This document shows, one piece after another, positions 30,748 to 41,200 of a stretch of 64,000 bases of DNA. A model generated the notes under the pieces. The model searched no databases. It was not told where the DNA came from and worked only from the letters and a program-made list of their open reading frames with translations. Every line of letters begins with the position of its first letter. Position 1 is the first letter of the stretch. The position numbers and the translations under genes are program-made. Origin of the DNA: DATKBT01 sp035546295. Its GTDB lineage: Bacteria; Acidobacteriota; Thermoanaerobaculia; Multivoradales; Multivoraceae. The stretch spans positions 1 through 64,000 of the forward strand of contig DATKBT010000076.1 in assembly GCA_035546295.1 (NCBI GenBank), written 5' to 3'.

Positions 30748-31845
30748 TCAGTACCGCAGGAGCGCTGCCACGTTGCCGGCCCGCACCAGCCCCTCGATCG
30801 GGTCGACGAAGTCGACCGAAGCGCCCGTGAGCTGTGCCTGCTCGACCAGCTTCTCGACCAGGTCGAGCCGGAACAGGCTGTCGCCGTTCGTCTCGCAGTA
30901 GCGGCAGGCGTCCAGCTCGCCGGGCATCACGTTGTCGCACTCGCGGCAGTGGACGCCCGGCAGCGTGACGTCGCGGATCACGGCGATCGTCTCGACCCTG
31001 CCGTCCTGCAGCGCGGACCAGACCTCCTCGCCGCCGATCGCGGCCAGATCGTGCGCCAAGGCGTCGCCACAGATGCGCGTCCAGAGGTCGGCCTCCTCCT
31101 GCCGCTCCCGCTCGAAGAAGAGGCGGAACGCCTCCTCCATCAGCTGCTCCTCACCCTCCTTCACGCTCACCTGCTCCTCGCCCACCACCTTCTCGGCGAC
31201 GCTCGAGGGCAGTTGCTCCCGGATCTCCCGCAGCGCTTCGGCCGAGCCGAGGAGTACCACGCGCGAGAACTCGACCTCCTTCTCGAGCCTGGCGAGCGCC
31301 TCCCCCACCTCCTTGGCGTAGTGGAGCAGCTCGTTGTCGCGACGGCGCTGATAGCGCTTCTGCGACCAGCCGCCGACCTTGACCCGGTTCTTCACGTCGG
31401 CGCGCACCGAGTCCTCTTCGCGCGGGGTGCCGTCGGCGACCAGGAAGACGCGCGCCCCGCTGTTGTCGGCGGCCACGACCACGAAGGTCTCGTATTCTTC
31501 CTGGAGCTCCGCGAGCGGGCGAATGTAGGGGCAGTCCCCCACCCGCACCAGATCGGGCGGCGACACGTCCAGGGGATACCCCTCGAAGAAGTCGAGGGCG
31601 TACGAGGCGAACACCGCGAGCCCTTCGGAGTCGAAGGTGTGCGATTCCAGGGAGCGTTCGATGAGCGCGAGGCTCTGCTCGAAATTCTCGAGCTCCTCGG
31701 GCCGGTCGCGGAGGAAGTTGCGCACGCGCTCGGCCCGATCGTCGATCTTGCACATCGACTCGGGGCTCGAGAGGTAGAGGCTGACGAAGGCGCGTTCGGG
31801 GCACTGGCGCTCGGCGAGCTTGCGCAGATCGATCTTCTGGAGCAA
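30748..31845 (-). CDS. Bacterial eRF1/Vms1-like (baeRF) protein with zinc ribbon
   Basis: A 365-residue protein of the bacterial archaeo-eukaryotic release-factor-like group. The middle domain contains VKVGGWSQKRYQRR (residues about 156-166), which sits where eRF1 has its GGQ peptidyl-tRNA hydrolysis loop. A C-terminal module has two CxxC pairs (HCREC near 300 and ACRYC near 316), a zinc-ribbon arrangement also seen in archaeal aRF1. The family is proposed to act on stalled or peptidyl-tRNA-loaded ribosomes, but biochemical proof in bacteria is thin. The start is TTG at 31845 with AGGAG five to six bases upstream. Confidence 0.82.
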   Translation of the reverse strand: MLQKIDLRKLAERQCPERAFVSLYLSSPESMCKIDDRAERVRNFLRDRPEELENFEQSLALIERSLESHTFDSEGLAVFASYALDFFEGYPLDVSPPDLVRVGDCPYIRPLAELQEEYETFVVVAADNSGARVFLVADGTPREEDSVRADVKNRVKVGGWSQKRYQRRRDNELLHYAKEVGEALARLEKEVEFSRVVLLGSAEALREIREQLPSSVAEKVVGEEQVSVKEGEEQLMEEAFRLFFERERQEEADLWTRICGDALAHDLAAIGGEEVWSALQDGRVETIAVIRDVTLPGVHCRECDNVMPGELDACRYCETNGDSLFRLDLVEKLVEQAQLTGASVDFVDPIEGLVRAGNVAALLRY

Positions 31846-32085
31846 GGGAACTCCTGGTTCGGGCGAACGTGGTCGGGAGATCGAGACGGAGCCGGCAGCG
31901 CGGCCACACCGGCGACCGACGAGGAAGCAAGCCGCACGCCAACCCGCCGTGCGCGGCGGCTTCCGCGCGCCGTCCGTGGAGCCGGCGGGGTCGGGCAACC
32001 CGCCCGCGGCCTCCGACTCGCGCCTCGCCCGCGGCGCTCGTTGGAGAGTGGTGACCACCACGAGCCCGCTACGTCTCGAAGGCTC

Positions 32086-32937
32086 TCAGAACTGCATCAT
32101 CTCGCTGGCCGCGATCTTCCATCGCTTGCGGCTCACCCGCTCTGCGACCATTTCGGTGGTCGCAGCATCCTCGCCTTCGCCGAAGCGGACGACGAGGGTG
32201 GCGCGGTCCTTGCCGTCCGCGCGCACTTCGGTGACGGCGGCAGTGCGCGGCATCTGGGCGATGGCCCAGTCGACGAAGAGGCCAAGCGCCTTCTGGTCGC
32301 CAGCCATCTCGGTTTTCCAGGATGTCAGGAGCTCGCCGTTCATCGAGTCCTCGAGCGCCTGCCAGTCGCAGCCGGCGAGCGCCTCGTAGAAGGTGCGAAA
32401 CGCGTCGAGCGGTCCTCCCGGCTCGCCCGACACCGTGACCGGGCCGAGGTCCGTGCAGGGGTCGAACCTCTGGGCGTCGACCTGGAGATCGAAGGAGACG
32501 GTGTGACCCTCGATCTCGGTAGCAACCATCGAGATCCGCCCGACGGCTCGACTCTCGTCCAGGGTCTCCATCTCCACCACCATCGCCTCGGGCTCGAGCT
32601 CACCCCCGAAATTGGGCGGATAGTGGGAGTGCAGGAGGCGGCTGATCCACTCCCTGGCCGCCTTGCCGGTCTTCGGGTCGAGCGCCAGGAAGAGCCCGGC
32701 GCCCTCCTCCTGAAAGAGCGCGTAGACGGTCTCCGCGTCGGCCGGCGCGGTGGCCACCGTCAGCCACATCTCGCGCACGCCTTCCTCGTAGTGGGCGTGC
32801 GACAGCGCGAGCTCCTCGCCGTCGATGGTCACCGTGCCGGAGACGGTGCTCGGACCCGCCGCGACGGCGCTCGCAGACAACCAGGCCATCGCGACGACGG
32901 TGACCGCAGGACCCGCGGGGCGTCGGGGGAATCTCAT
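32086..32937 (-). CDS. Exported protein of unknown function
   Basis: A 283-residue protein with a signal peptide (about 1-27, ending ASAVAA). The rest is a soluble alpha-beta protein rich in acidic residues. Its C-terminal ~110 residues (DAFRTFYEALAGCDWQALEDSMNGE..., ending in RKRWKIAASEMMQF) resemble an NTF2/SnoaL-like fold, a common binding domain. I do not recognise the N-terminal half. The start has GGAGAG just upstream. It diverges from the PadR-ADOP pair. Confidence 0.72.
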   Translation of the reverse strand: MRFPRRPAGPAVTVVAMAWLSASAVAAGPSTVSGTVTIDGEELALSHAHYEEGVREMWLTVATAPADAETVYALFQEEGAGLFLALDPKTGKAAREWISRLLHSHYPPNFGGELEPEAMVVEMETLDESRAVGRISMVATEIEGHTVSFDLQVDAQRFDPCTDLGPVTVSGEPGGPLDAFRTFYEALAGCDWQALEDSMNGELLTSWKTEMAGDQKALGLFVDWAIAQMPRTAAVTEVRADGKDRATLVVRFGEGEDAATTEMVAERVSRKRWKIAASEMMQF

Positions 32938-33034
32938 GTCGCTCTCCTTGCCGAGGCCGATGACTGCGGCTCTCGGATCGTTCGTGTCTCTCGGAGGAGC
33001 CCAACGTGTCGCGGGAGGTTCTGCGCACACCCTA

Positions 33035-33070
33035 CATTGCCTCGGACATTGCCTCGGACATTGCCTCGGC
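33035..33070. repeat. 12-bp tandem repeat, three copies
   Basis: CATTGCCTCGGA at 33035-33046 and 33047-33058, and CATTGCCTCGGC at 33059-33070, in the divergent region upstream of PadR 1. The unit is unrelated to the other period-12 repeats in this window. Confidence 0.85.
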
Positions 33071-33133
33071 GACGACCGTTCCACGGGGTCGCCACCTCCG
33101 CACACGCGCTGCAACCCGGCCCCGGCGGCGCCG

Positions 33134-33159
33134 TATACTGTTGTTCCTAGGTATAGAAT
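33134..33159 (+). promoter_or_regulatory. Candidate PadR 1 promoter/operator
   Basis: TATAC (33134-33138) and GTATA (33151-33155) form an inverted repeat with a 12-base spacer. The right arm overlaps TATAGAAT, a good -10 box, about 40 bases upstream of the PadR start. PadR regulators typically repress their own promoters through such inverted repeats. Confidence 0.5.
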
Positions 33160-33197
33160 CAACGGCGTCGAGCACGACGCGTGGACAGGGAGACAGG

Positions 33198-33584
33198 ATG
33201 GAGATCTTCGAGGAGGGCGAGAGCGAGACGCCGAGCTCGTCCCGCCGCACACAGGTCGACTCGCTGCAGGGCACTCTCGGCGCGATGGTCCTCAAGTCCC
33301 TGTCGCGCGGCCCGCTCCACGGCTACGCCATCGCACGGTGGATCGAGGGGATCGCGGGGGACCAGCTCCTGGTCGAGGAGGGTTCGCTCTACCCCACGCT
33401 GCGCCGGCTCGAGCAGCGGGCCTGGGTGACCTCGCGCTGGGCGGTGTCCGAGACCGGCCGCAAGGTGAAGCTCTACCGGCTGACGACCGACGGCGCGCGT
33501 CAGCTCGACGCCGAGGTGACGCGCTGGCGCAGCTTCGCGGCGGCAGTGAGCCGCGTGCTCGAGGAACCGGGAGGTGCCACGTGA
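33198..33584 (+). CDS. PadR-family transcriptional regulator 1
   Basis: A 128-residue winged-helix regulator of the PadR type: LGAMVLKSLSRGPLHGYAIARWIE, EEGSLYPTLRRLEQRAWV, and a basic wing ending in GRKVKLYRLTTDGARQL. PadR proteins are small homodimeric repressors, often of transporter genes. The stop overlaps the GTG start of the following permease by four bases (GTGA), so regulator and target are translationally coupled. The ATG at 33198 has AGACAGG upstream. Confidence 0.93.
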   Translation: MEIFEEGESETPSSSRRTQVDSLQGTLGAMVLKSLSRGPLHGYAIARWIEGIAGDQLLVEEGSLYPTLRRLEQRAWVTSRWAVSETGRKVKLYRLTTDGARQLDAEVTRWRSFAAAVSRVLEEPGGAT

Positions 33585-36220
33585 AGCACGACGAGGAGCG
33601 CCCCACGTACGAGGAGCGTGGCGACGCCGACGCGGAGCTGGAGTTCCACCTCGCGATGAGCGAACGCCGGCTGCGTGAAGAGGGCCTCGACCCGGCCGCC
33701 GCCGCCCGCGAGGCGCGTCGCCGGTTCGGCGATCGGGACCGGGTGCTGTCCGAGTGCCGCCGGCTGGACCGCCGGCTGGCGCGCAGCGAGCGCCGCAACG
33801 ACGCCCTGACGGATCTCCGAGGCGACGTCCGTTGCGCGCTGCGCTCGCTGCATGCGAGCCCCGGCTTCACCGTGACCGTCGTCGTCACCCTGGCGCTCGC
33901 CATCGGCGCCACCACTGCGCTGTTCTCGCTGGTGCGCGGTGTCCTGCTGCAACCGCTCGACTACCGGGAGCCGGGCTCGATCGCGCTGCTGTCGAGCACC
34001 TATCCCGAGCGCGGCTGGAGCGGGATGCCGCTGCCCCAGGGCCTGTTCCAGGAGCTGCGCGAAGGCGGCGAGGCGATCGAAGAGCTCGCCGTCTACCGAT
34101 CCCAACGCGCCACGTTGCTGTCCTCGCTCGAGCCGCGGCGACTGCGCACTGCGGCGGTCTCGCAGAACCTGCTGCGTGTTCTCGGCGTCGAGCCCGCCCT
34201 CGGCCGCGGGTTCCAACCCGACGACTCGTCGAGCGACGGCGGACCGTGCCTGATCAGCCACCGCCTCTGGCGCAGCGAGCTGGGCGGCGATCCCGGGGTG
34301 CTCGGGCGCACCCTCCGGCTCGAAGGAGACGTCGGCCCCTGCCAGGTGATCGGCGTGCTGCCCTCGGGTTTCGCGTTCCCCGAGGCGGAGACGGATCTCT
34401 GGCGGCTCTACCGTCTCGACCCCGGAGAGGATCTCTGGAGCTCGTGGTTCCTCACCGGGGTGGCCCGCATCGCCCCCGGCGCCGATCTGGCGGGCGCACG
34501 CGAGGCCGCCCAGGCCGAGCTCGACCGGCTGACCGAGGGCTGGCGCGACCGTCTCCCCTTCGGCGGCGGCTGGAGTTTCGTGCTGACGCCGATCACCGAG
34601 ACGGTGGTCGGCGAGGTCGCGCCGGCGCTGTGGGTGCTGTTCGGGGCGGTCGCGATGGTCCTGCTGATCGCATGCATCGACCTCGGCGGCCTGCTGCTGG
34701 CCCGCACCATCCAGCGCGCAGACGACCTGGCGGTGCGCTCGGCGCTGGGCGCCAGCCGCTGGCGCCTCGCCCGCCAGCTCCTCGTCGAGATCCTGGCGGT
34801 CTGCGGCCTCGGGGGCGCGGCCGGCCTGGTCCTCGCCCACCTCGCCGTGCGCACCTTCCGGGCGCGGCCGCCGGTCGACCTGCCCCGCCTCGAGGAGGTG
34901 AGGACGGACCCCTGGGTTCTCGGGTTCGCGCTCTCGGTCACGATCCTCTGCGCCCTGCTCGCCTGGATCGCTCCGCTGATCCAGACGCTGCGCGGCCGGA
35001 TGCGCTGGAGCTCACGCAGCGGCGTGGCCGGCTCACGCACTCGCTCCCGCCTGCGCGCCTCGTTGGTGGTCGTCGAGGCGGCGCTGACGGTGGCGCTGCT
35101 GGTGGGCACCGGCCTCCTCACGCGCAGCTTCCTCGCCCTCGCCGCCGTCGACCCGGGTTTCGACGTGGGCGGTCGCACCGCGGTCCGGCTCGAGCTGCCG
35201 CCGGCGCGCTACGACGGCGAGGACGCGCAGCGCGACTTCTATGCGCAACTGCTCGAGCGGGTCGCGGCGCTGCCGCCGGTCGCGGCCGCCGGCCTCACCA
35301 CCGGGCTGCCGCTGCGAGGCGTGGCCATCATCGACCGTCTCGCGATCGAGGAAGAGGGGGCAGGAGGCGACGACGAGCACCGCCCCGAAGTGGCGATCGA
35401 CGCGGTCTCGCCCGGCTACTTCGAGACGATCGGCGTGCCGCTGCTGGAGGGGCGGATGTTCGACGCGCAGGATCGCTCCGGTGGGTCCCGCGTGGCGATC
35501 GTCAACGACGAGATCGCACGCCGGCACTTTCAGGGCGCCTCACCGATCGGCCGGCGGCTGCTCGGCGCCGACGACGAGACGCCGCTCACCATCGTCGGCG
35601 TCGTCGGCTCCGTCAAGCAGTACGGGCTGCGCAAGGAGACGCCGCTCGAGTACTTCGTGCCGTTCGCGCAGCAGCCGCAGGCGAGCGCCCACCTGGTGGT
35701 GCGCAGCGAGCTCGACGCCGAGGCGCTCTCCGCGGGTCTGAAGAGCGTGATCGCCGACCTCGATCCGGCGCTGCCGGTACCCGAGGTCATCGCGCTCGAG
35801 CGCGCGCTCTCGGACTCCGTCGGCCGCGAGCGCTTCTATGCTCTCGCCATGGGTGCCTTCGCCACCCTCGCGGCCGTGCTGGCGACCCTGGGGCTGTACG
35901 GCCTGATCGCGTTCGCGGTCGAGCAGCGACGACGCGAGCTCGGGATCCGCCTGGCGCTGGGCGCGCGCCGCTCGAAACTGTTCCGTTCCGTGGTCGCCGG
36001 CGGCATGGCGCTGGGCGCCGCCGGCGTCGTTCTCGGGCTGGCCGCCGCCCTGCTGCTGGCACGCTCGCTCGGCGGGCTGTTGTTCGGAGTCGGAGCCGCC
36101 GACCCGGTCGCGATCGCGGCAGCAGCCCTCCTCGTCCTGGTGATCGCGGGGGCTGCTTCGAGCCTGCCGGCGCGGCGGGCGATCCGAGTGGATCCCGCGC
36201 GCGCCTTACGCGGGGACTAA
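33581..36220 (+). CDS. ADOP/MacB-FtsX type permease 2
   Basis: An 879-residue membrane protein. It starts with a ~75-residue soluble prefix (ADAELEFHLAMSERRLREEGL, REARRRFGD) typical of PadR-linked permeases. A first membrane helix (about 90-115, FTVTVVVTLALAIGATTALFS) leads into two MacB-type periplasmic domains and two three-helix FtsX blocks. The last block holds ATLGLYGLIAFAVEQRRRELGIRLALGARR. The GTG start lies inside the PadR stop. No ATPase or membrane-fusion protein gene accompanies it. Confidence 0.92.
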   Translation: MKHDEERPTYEERGDADAELEFHLAMSERRLREEGLDPAAAAREARRRFGDRDRVLSECRRLDRRLARSERRNDALTDLRGDVRCALRSLHASPGFTVTVVVTLALAIGATTALFSLVRGVLLQPLDYREPGSIALLSSTYPERGWSGMPLPQGLFQELREGGEAIEELAVYRSQRATLLSSLEPRRLRTAAVSQNLLRVLGVEPALGRGFQPDDSSSDGGPCLISHRLWRSELGGDPGVLGRTLRLEGDVGPCQVIGVLPSGFAFPEAETDLWRLYRLDPGEDLWSSWFLTGVARIAPGADLAGAREAAQAELDRLTEGWRDRLPFGGGWSFVLTPITETVVGEVAPALWVLFGAVAMVLLIACIDLGGLLLARTIQRADDLAVRSALGASRWRLARQLLVEILAVCGLGGAAGLVLAHLAVRTFRARPPVDLPRLEEVRTDPWVLGFALSVTILCALLAWIAPLIQTLRGRMRWSSRSGVAGSRTRSRLRASLVVVEAALTVALLVGTGLLTRSFLALAAVDPGFDVGGRTAVRLELPPARYDGEDAQRDFYAQLLERVAALPPVAAAGLTTGLPLRGVAIIDRLAIEEEGAGGDDEHRPEVAIDAVSPGYFETIGVPLLEGRMFDAQDRSGGSRVAIVNDEIARRHFQGASPIGRRLLGADDETPLTIVGVVGSVKQYGLRKETPLEYFVPFAQQPQASAHLVVRSELDAEALSAGLKSVIADLDPALPVPEVIALERALSDSVGRERFYALAMGAFATLAAVLATLGLYGLIAFAVEQRRRELGIRLALGARRSKLFRSVVAGGMALGAAGVVLGLAAALLLARSLGGLLFGVGAADPVAIAAAALLVLVIAGAASSLPARRAIRVDPARALRGD

Positions 36221-36415
36221 GCCCGCGCCTTGCTCGTGCGAAGTACGAGAGGGAGGTCCGAACGCGGCGAGGGATCGGCGAGCGCTCCCGCCGGGTGGTA
36301 TCCTGCCGGCAGCCGCTGAGAACGAGAGGACGGACGCGGGCGTTGCCCAGACGACCGTCGTGGCGATGTCGCGAGTGGCCGCGGCTGGCGCTCGCCGAGC
36401 GTGCGAGAGTCGTCG

Positions 36416-37441
36416 ATGAAAGTCACCTATCTGCAGCTCGGGGACAACCAGGATCCCTTCTACGGGAAGATGGCCGCGTTCATGCGCTGTGCCGCCGAGG
36501 ACCTCGGTGTCGAGCTCGAGGTCATCGAGTGCTTCCGGGACTCGGCCCGAATCCGCAGCGAAGGCGAGGCGCTGATCGGCCGCGCGAAGAAGCCCGACCT
36601 CCTCCTGCTGCCCAACCACAAGGGGCTGGCGATCGACCTCGTCCCGAAGGCCGACGCCGCCGGGATCCGGGTGTTCCTCGTCAACGAGGGGCTGCTGGTG
36701 GGAGAGAAGGGCACGCTCGGCGAGCCCGGCGGGAAGTACCCTCGATGGCTCGGCGAGCTGGTTCCGGACGAGCGGGAGTACGGCCGACTCCTGGCGAGCT
36801 ACCTGATCGGGGAGGCGCGGCGACGCGGTCTGGTCGCCGGCGACGGCAGGATCCACATGTGCGCGTTGACCGGAGGGTTCACGTTCGCGTCGATCTCACG
36901 GAGGAGCGGGCTGCAGGCGGCGGTGAGTGGACAACCGGACGTCCATCTCGCATCCGTGCTTCCGGCGGACTGGGAGCGGCACCGGGCCCGTGAGCTCATG
37001 GCCCAGTCCCTGGCCTCGAATCCAGAGACCTCCATCGTCTGGTCGGCCAGCGACGACATGCTCCTCGGGGCCGTCGAGGCGATCGAGGCTGCCGGCAGGC
37101 GTCCCGGGCGCGACGTCCTCCTGGGCGGCGTGGATTGGGCTCCCTTCGTGCCGGATCGGATCCGGGAAGGCCTCTTCACCGCGTCGGTGGGCGGGCACTT
37201 CATGGACGGCGCCTGGGCTCTGGTGATGGCGTTCGACCACCACCAGGGCGTCACTGCCGACATCTCCCACGCCAGGTCGAAGCCGGCGCTGCTGACGCGC
37301 GAGACGCTCGACGACTTCGCGATGTTCTTCGACGAGCGGCGGTGGTCGGCTGTCGACTTCGACCGCTTCTCCAGGTCCCGCAACCCGGGGCTCCAGCGCT
37401 ACGACCTCACGGTCGAGGCGGTCCGGCGATCGACCAGGTAG
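36416..37441 (+). CDS. Signal-less periplasmic-binding-fold (RbsB-like) protein
   Basis: A 341-residue protein with the fold pattern of sugar-type ABC binding proteins (Peripla_BP_1/4): DNQDPFYGKMAAFMRCAAEDLGVELEVIE, KKPDLLLLPNHKG, ADAAGIRVFLVN, LTGGFTFASISRRSGL, SNPETSIVWSASDDMLLGAVEAIEAAG, and VLLGGVDWAP. There is no signal peptide. The protein begins at the first beta strand, and the frame upstream is not hydrophobic back to a stop at 36317-36319. There is also no HTH domain as in LacI regulators. It may therefore be a cytosolic ligand sensor, or it may depend on another route out. The nearest same-strand gene is a large histidine kinase. Confidence 0.82.
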   Translation: MKVTYLQLGDNQDPFYGKMAAFMRCAAEDLGVELEVIECFRDSARIRSEGEALIGRAKKPDLLLLPNHKGLAIDLVPKADAAGIRVFLVNEGLLVGEKGTLGEPGGKYPRWLGELVPDEREYGRLLASYLIGEARRRGLVAGDGRIHMCALTGGFTFASISRRSGLQAAVSGQPDVHLASVLPADWERHRARELMAQSLASNPETSIVWSASDDMLLGAVEAIEAAGRRPGRDVLLGGVDWAPFVPDRIREGLFTASVGGHFMDGAWALVMAFDHHQGVTADISHARSKPALLTRETLDDFAMFFDERRWSAVDFDRFSRSRNPGLQRYDLTVEAVRRSTR

Positions 37442-37475
37442 CGCAGGGACCCGACTCGATCGCCTCCATGAGCGT

Positions 37476-38124
37476 TCAGGTCCCCGTCCGCGCCGCTCTG
37501 CTCAGGTACTTCATGCCGGTGTCGCAGAGGATCGTCACGATCGTGCGGTCAGGCCCGAGCTGTTCGGCGAGCCGCAATGCGGCGACGACGTTGGCGCCGG
37601 TCGATGTTCCCGCGAACAGGCCCTCTTCCCAGGCGAGGCGCGCCGCCATGGCCGCCGCCTCCCCGGTCGAGACCCGCTCGATCTGATCGGCGACCCCGTC
37701 GTGCCAGAGCGGTACGACGAAGCCGGCGCCGACGCCGTCGATCCTGTGGGCGCCTGAGGCACCGCCCGAGAGCACCGGAGACTCCTGGGGGTTCGACCGC
37801 CACGATCCTGATCCGATCGTCGAGATCACGCAGCCTCTCCCCGTTCGCCCTCAGCGAAGCTGCAGTCCCCACGCTCTGGACGAACCCGTCGACCACTCCC
37901 CCGGTCTGCCGCCAGATCTCGTCCGCCATCGCATGGTAGGCGGCGAGCTGGTCGGTGTTGTTGAGCTGATCGGTCCAGAAGCTCCCCGGCTCGGCGGCGA
38001 TCCGCCGCGTCTCCTCGATCATCCGACGGGTCAGCGCTCCGGTCATCCGGCCAGCCTCGCTCGGCACGACGTGGAGCTCGGCGCCAAAGGCCCTCATGTG
38101 ATCGGCGCGCCGGGCCGGCAAGGC
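37476..38124 (-). pseudogene. Cysteine synthase-like remnant, truncated and frameshifted
   Basis: Two frames together spell the C-terminal two thirds of a PLP-dependent cysteine synthase. One frame carries HMRAFGAELHVVPSEAG, NNTDQLAAYHAMADEIW, VDGFVQSVGTAASLR, and RIRIVAVEP. After a run of five G residues on the plus strand (37787-37791) the other frame continues with QESPVLSGGASGAH, AGTSTGANVVAALR-like GTSTGANVVAALRLAEQLG, and CDTGMKYLS to a stop at 37476. Removing one base from the run would join them. The N-terminal ~100 residues, with the PLP lysine, are missing. The homology ends near 38124, about 120 bases from the start of the histidine kinase gene, so the gene is broken even if the run length is a sequencing error. 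Confidence 0.8.
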
Positions 38125-38244
38125 CCGATCGGGGTTCTCGGAGAGCCTACCGCTGTCGCGGGCGTCGGCCCCGCCGCCAGCGCAAGACCAAGCAGGGGTG
38201 AGGACGTTCGGTGCTGTTAGCATCCCGAGAACCTCCACGTCGGG

Positions 38245-41200
38245 ATGGAGGACTTGGGGGAGGGCCGAGGGCTGCTTTCTGAAAGGTCCGCGAGCGCCAC
38301 CATTGGATACGCAGTCGCCGTGCTGGCGACCGCGCTGGCGGTGGGGCTCCGCTGGGTGATGGATCCCTGGCTGGGCTCCGAGCTCGGCCTGGTGACCTCG
38401 TTCGCAGCGGTCGCCGCCGTGGCATGGCTCGGCGGGCGCGGCCCCGCGATCCTGGCGACCGTCGCCGGCTACCTCGCCTGCGACCTCCTGTTCATCGAGC
38501 CGCGGGGAGCCATCGGCCCTGCCGACCCGTCCCACCTTCTCGGGCTGTTCGCCTACCTCCTCTCCTGCTCCCTGATCATCGTCCTGGCCGAGGCCTATCG
38601 CCGCTACCGAAGGGACACCCTGGACCGACAGAGGCTTCTGACCGTGACCCTGGCCAGCATCGGCGACGCGGTGGTGACCACCGATCCCCTCGGGCGGGTG
38701 ACGAACCTCAACCCGGTCGCGGTCTCGCTGACCGGATGGCCCGTCGCCGAGGCGATCGGCAAGCCGCTCGAGACGATCTTCCGGGCGCTCGACGAGCAGA
38801 CCCGACGGCCGATCGACAACCCCGCACTCAGGGCGCTGCGCGAAGGCGCCATCGTGGGCCTCGCCAACCACACGGTGCTCATCGCCAAGGACGGCGTCGA
38901 GCGCGCGATCGACGACAGCGCAGCTCCGATCGTCGGCGATGACGGGAAGGTCGAAGGCTGCGTGCTGGTGTTTCGTGACGTCACCGAACGCCGGCGGGCG
39001 GAGCAGGCGGTGGCGCGAAACGAGCGGGAGCTCGCCGACTTCTTCGAGCACGCGCCGATGGCCATGCACTGGGTGGGAGCGGACGGGGTCATCCTGCGGG
39101 CGAACCGCGCAGAGCTCGAGCTGCTCGGCTACAGCCGGGAGGAGCTCGTCGGCCGTCCGGTCGCGGACTTCCACGTCGACCGTCCGACGATCGAAGGCGT
39201 GCTCGAGGATCTGCGCGCCGGCAAGACGGTGACCGGTCAGGCCGCCCGGCTGCGCTGCAAGGACGGGTCCGTCCGCGACGTGATCATCCACTCGAGCCCC
39301 TTGATCGAGAACGGCGTGTTCCTGCACTCCCGATGCCTGACCGTCGACGTGACCGGCCCCAGGCAGCTCCAGGAGACCCAGGCGCGGCTCGCGGCGATCG
39401 TCGCAGATTCGGACGACGCGATCGTCAGCAAGACGCTCGAGGGCGTCATCCAGAGCTGGAACGAGGGCGCCGAGCGGCTGCTCGGCTACAGCGCAGACGA
39501 GGTGCTGGGCCAGTCGATCAACCTGATCGTCCCCCCCGAGCTGCGCGACGAAGAGAAGACGATCCTCGAGCGACTCCGCCGGGGTGAGCGGATTCATCAT
39601 TTCGAGACCGTCCGGGTCAGGAAGGACGGCCGGAGGATCGACATCTCTCTCACCGTGTCGCCGGTGCGTGACGAGGAGGGACGCGTCATCGGCGCCTCCA
39701 AGGTGGCGCGTGACATCACGCAGCGCAAGCGCTCCGAAGAAGCGCTGCGCGACAGCCGGGAGCGAGAGCGGGAGAGGGTGCGGGAGCTCGACGCCGTGCT
39801 GCGCACGACGCCGGTTGCGATCATGATCGCTCACGACCCGGGCTGCGAGGTGGTCACCGGGAATCCGACCGCCCACGAGCTGCACCGGCTGGCCGAGGGC
39901 GAGAATCTGTCGGCCGCCTCGGCAGCACCGGATCGCCTGCCCTTCTTCGAGGACCGGAAGGGCGAGCCCCTGCGGTCGGAGGAGATGCCGCTGCGAATCG
40001 CGGCGAGTCGTGGGATCGAAGTCCGTGACGTCGAGCTGGACCTGGTCTTCGAGGAGGGAGCTCGCCGCCACATCTACGGCAATGCGGCGCCGCTGCGAGC
40101 CGCGGACGGAACGCCGGTGGGCGCGGTCGCGGCTTTCATGGACATCACGGCGCTCGAAGAGGCGCAGCGGGCGCTCAACGAGGCCGATCGGCGCAAGGAC
40201 GAGTTCCTGGCGACGCTCGCCCACGAGCTGCGCAACCCGCTGGCGCCGATTCGGAGCTCCCTCGAGATCCTCGGACGCGGCGACCTCGCTCCCGAGCGCG
40301 CCGAGGAGGCGCGCGAGACGATCGATCGGCAGGTTTCCCATCTGGTGCGCCTCGTCGACGACCTGCTCGACGTCAGCCGGATCACGCGCGGCAACCTGCG
40401 CCTGCGCAAGGCCCGAGTCGAGCTCGAGCCGCTGATCCGACAGGCGATCGAGACCTGCCGGCCCCTGCTCGACTTCGCGAGGCAGACGGTCGAGATCGTC
40501 CTCCCCGAGCGTCCGCTGTACCTGGAGGCCGACCCGGTGCGGCTGACCCAGGTGTTCGGCAACCTGCTGCAGAACGCCTGCAAGTACAGCGAGGAAGGGG
40601 CGAGCATCACGATCGCCGCAGAGGTGAGGAGCAGCCGGATCGCGATCTCGGTCACCGACCGCGGCGTCGGCATCCCGGCGGACAAGCTCGACGTCATCTT
40701 CGAGATGTTCTCGCAGGTCGGCGAGGCGGCTGAGGACCCGCGTGGCGGTCTCGGCATCGGTCTCACCCTGGTGAAGCGTCTGGTCGAGCTCCACGGCGGT
40801 GTCGTCTCGGCGCACAGCGAGGGGCAGGGTCGCGGCAGCGTCTTCGTCGTCGAGCTCCCGCTCGCCCGAGCGCCAGCGTCCACGCCGGCGCCCGCACCGG
40901 TGCCCACGCGGGAGAAGCGCGGAACGGCGAAACGTCGGATCCTGGTGGTCGATGACAACCGCGACAGCGTACGCTCGCTGGCCACGCTCCTCGACATCGA
41001 GGGTCACGAGATCTTCACCGCTTACGACGGCCTCGAAGCGGTCGAGCAGGCGGAGCGCGCCCGTCCTGGTGTCATTCTGCTGGACGTCGGGCTCCCTGGG
41101 ATCAACGGCCACGAAGCGTGTCGCCGCATCCGCGAGCAACCCTGGGGACACGACATGGTGATCATCGCGATCACCGGCTGGGGGCAGGACAACGACCGGC

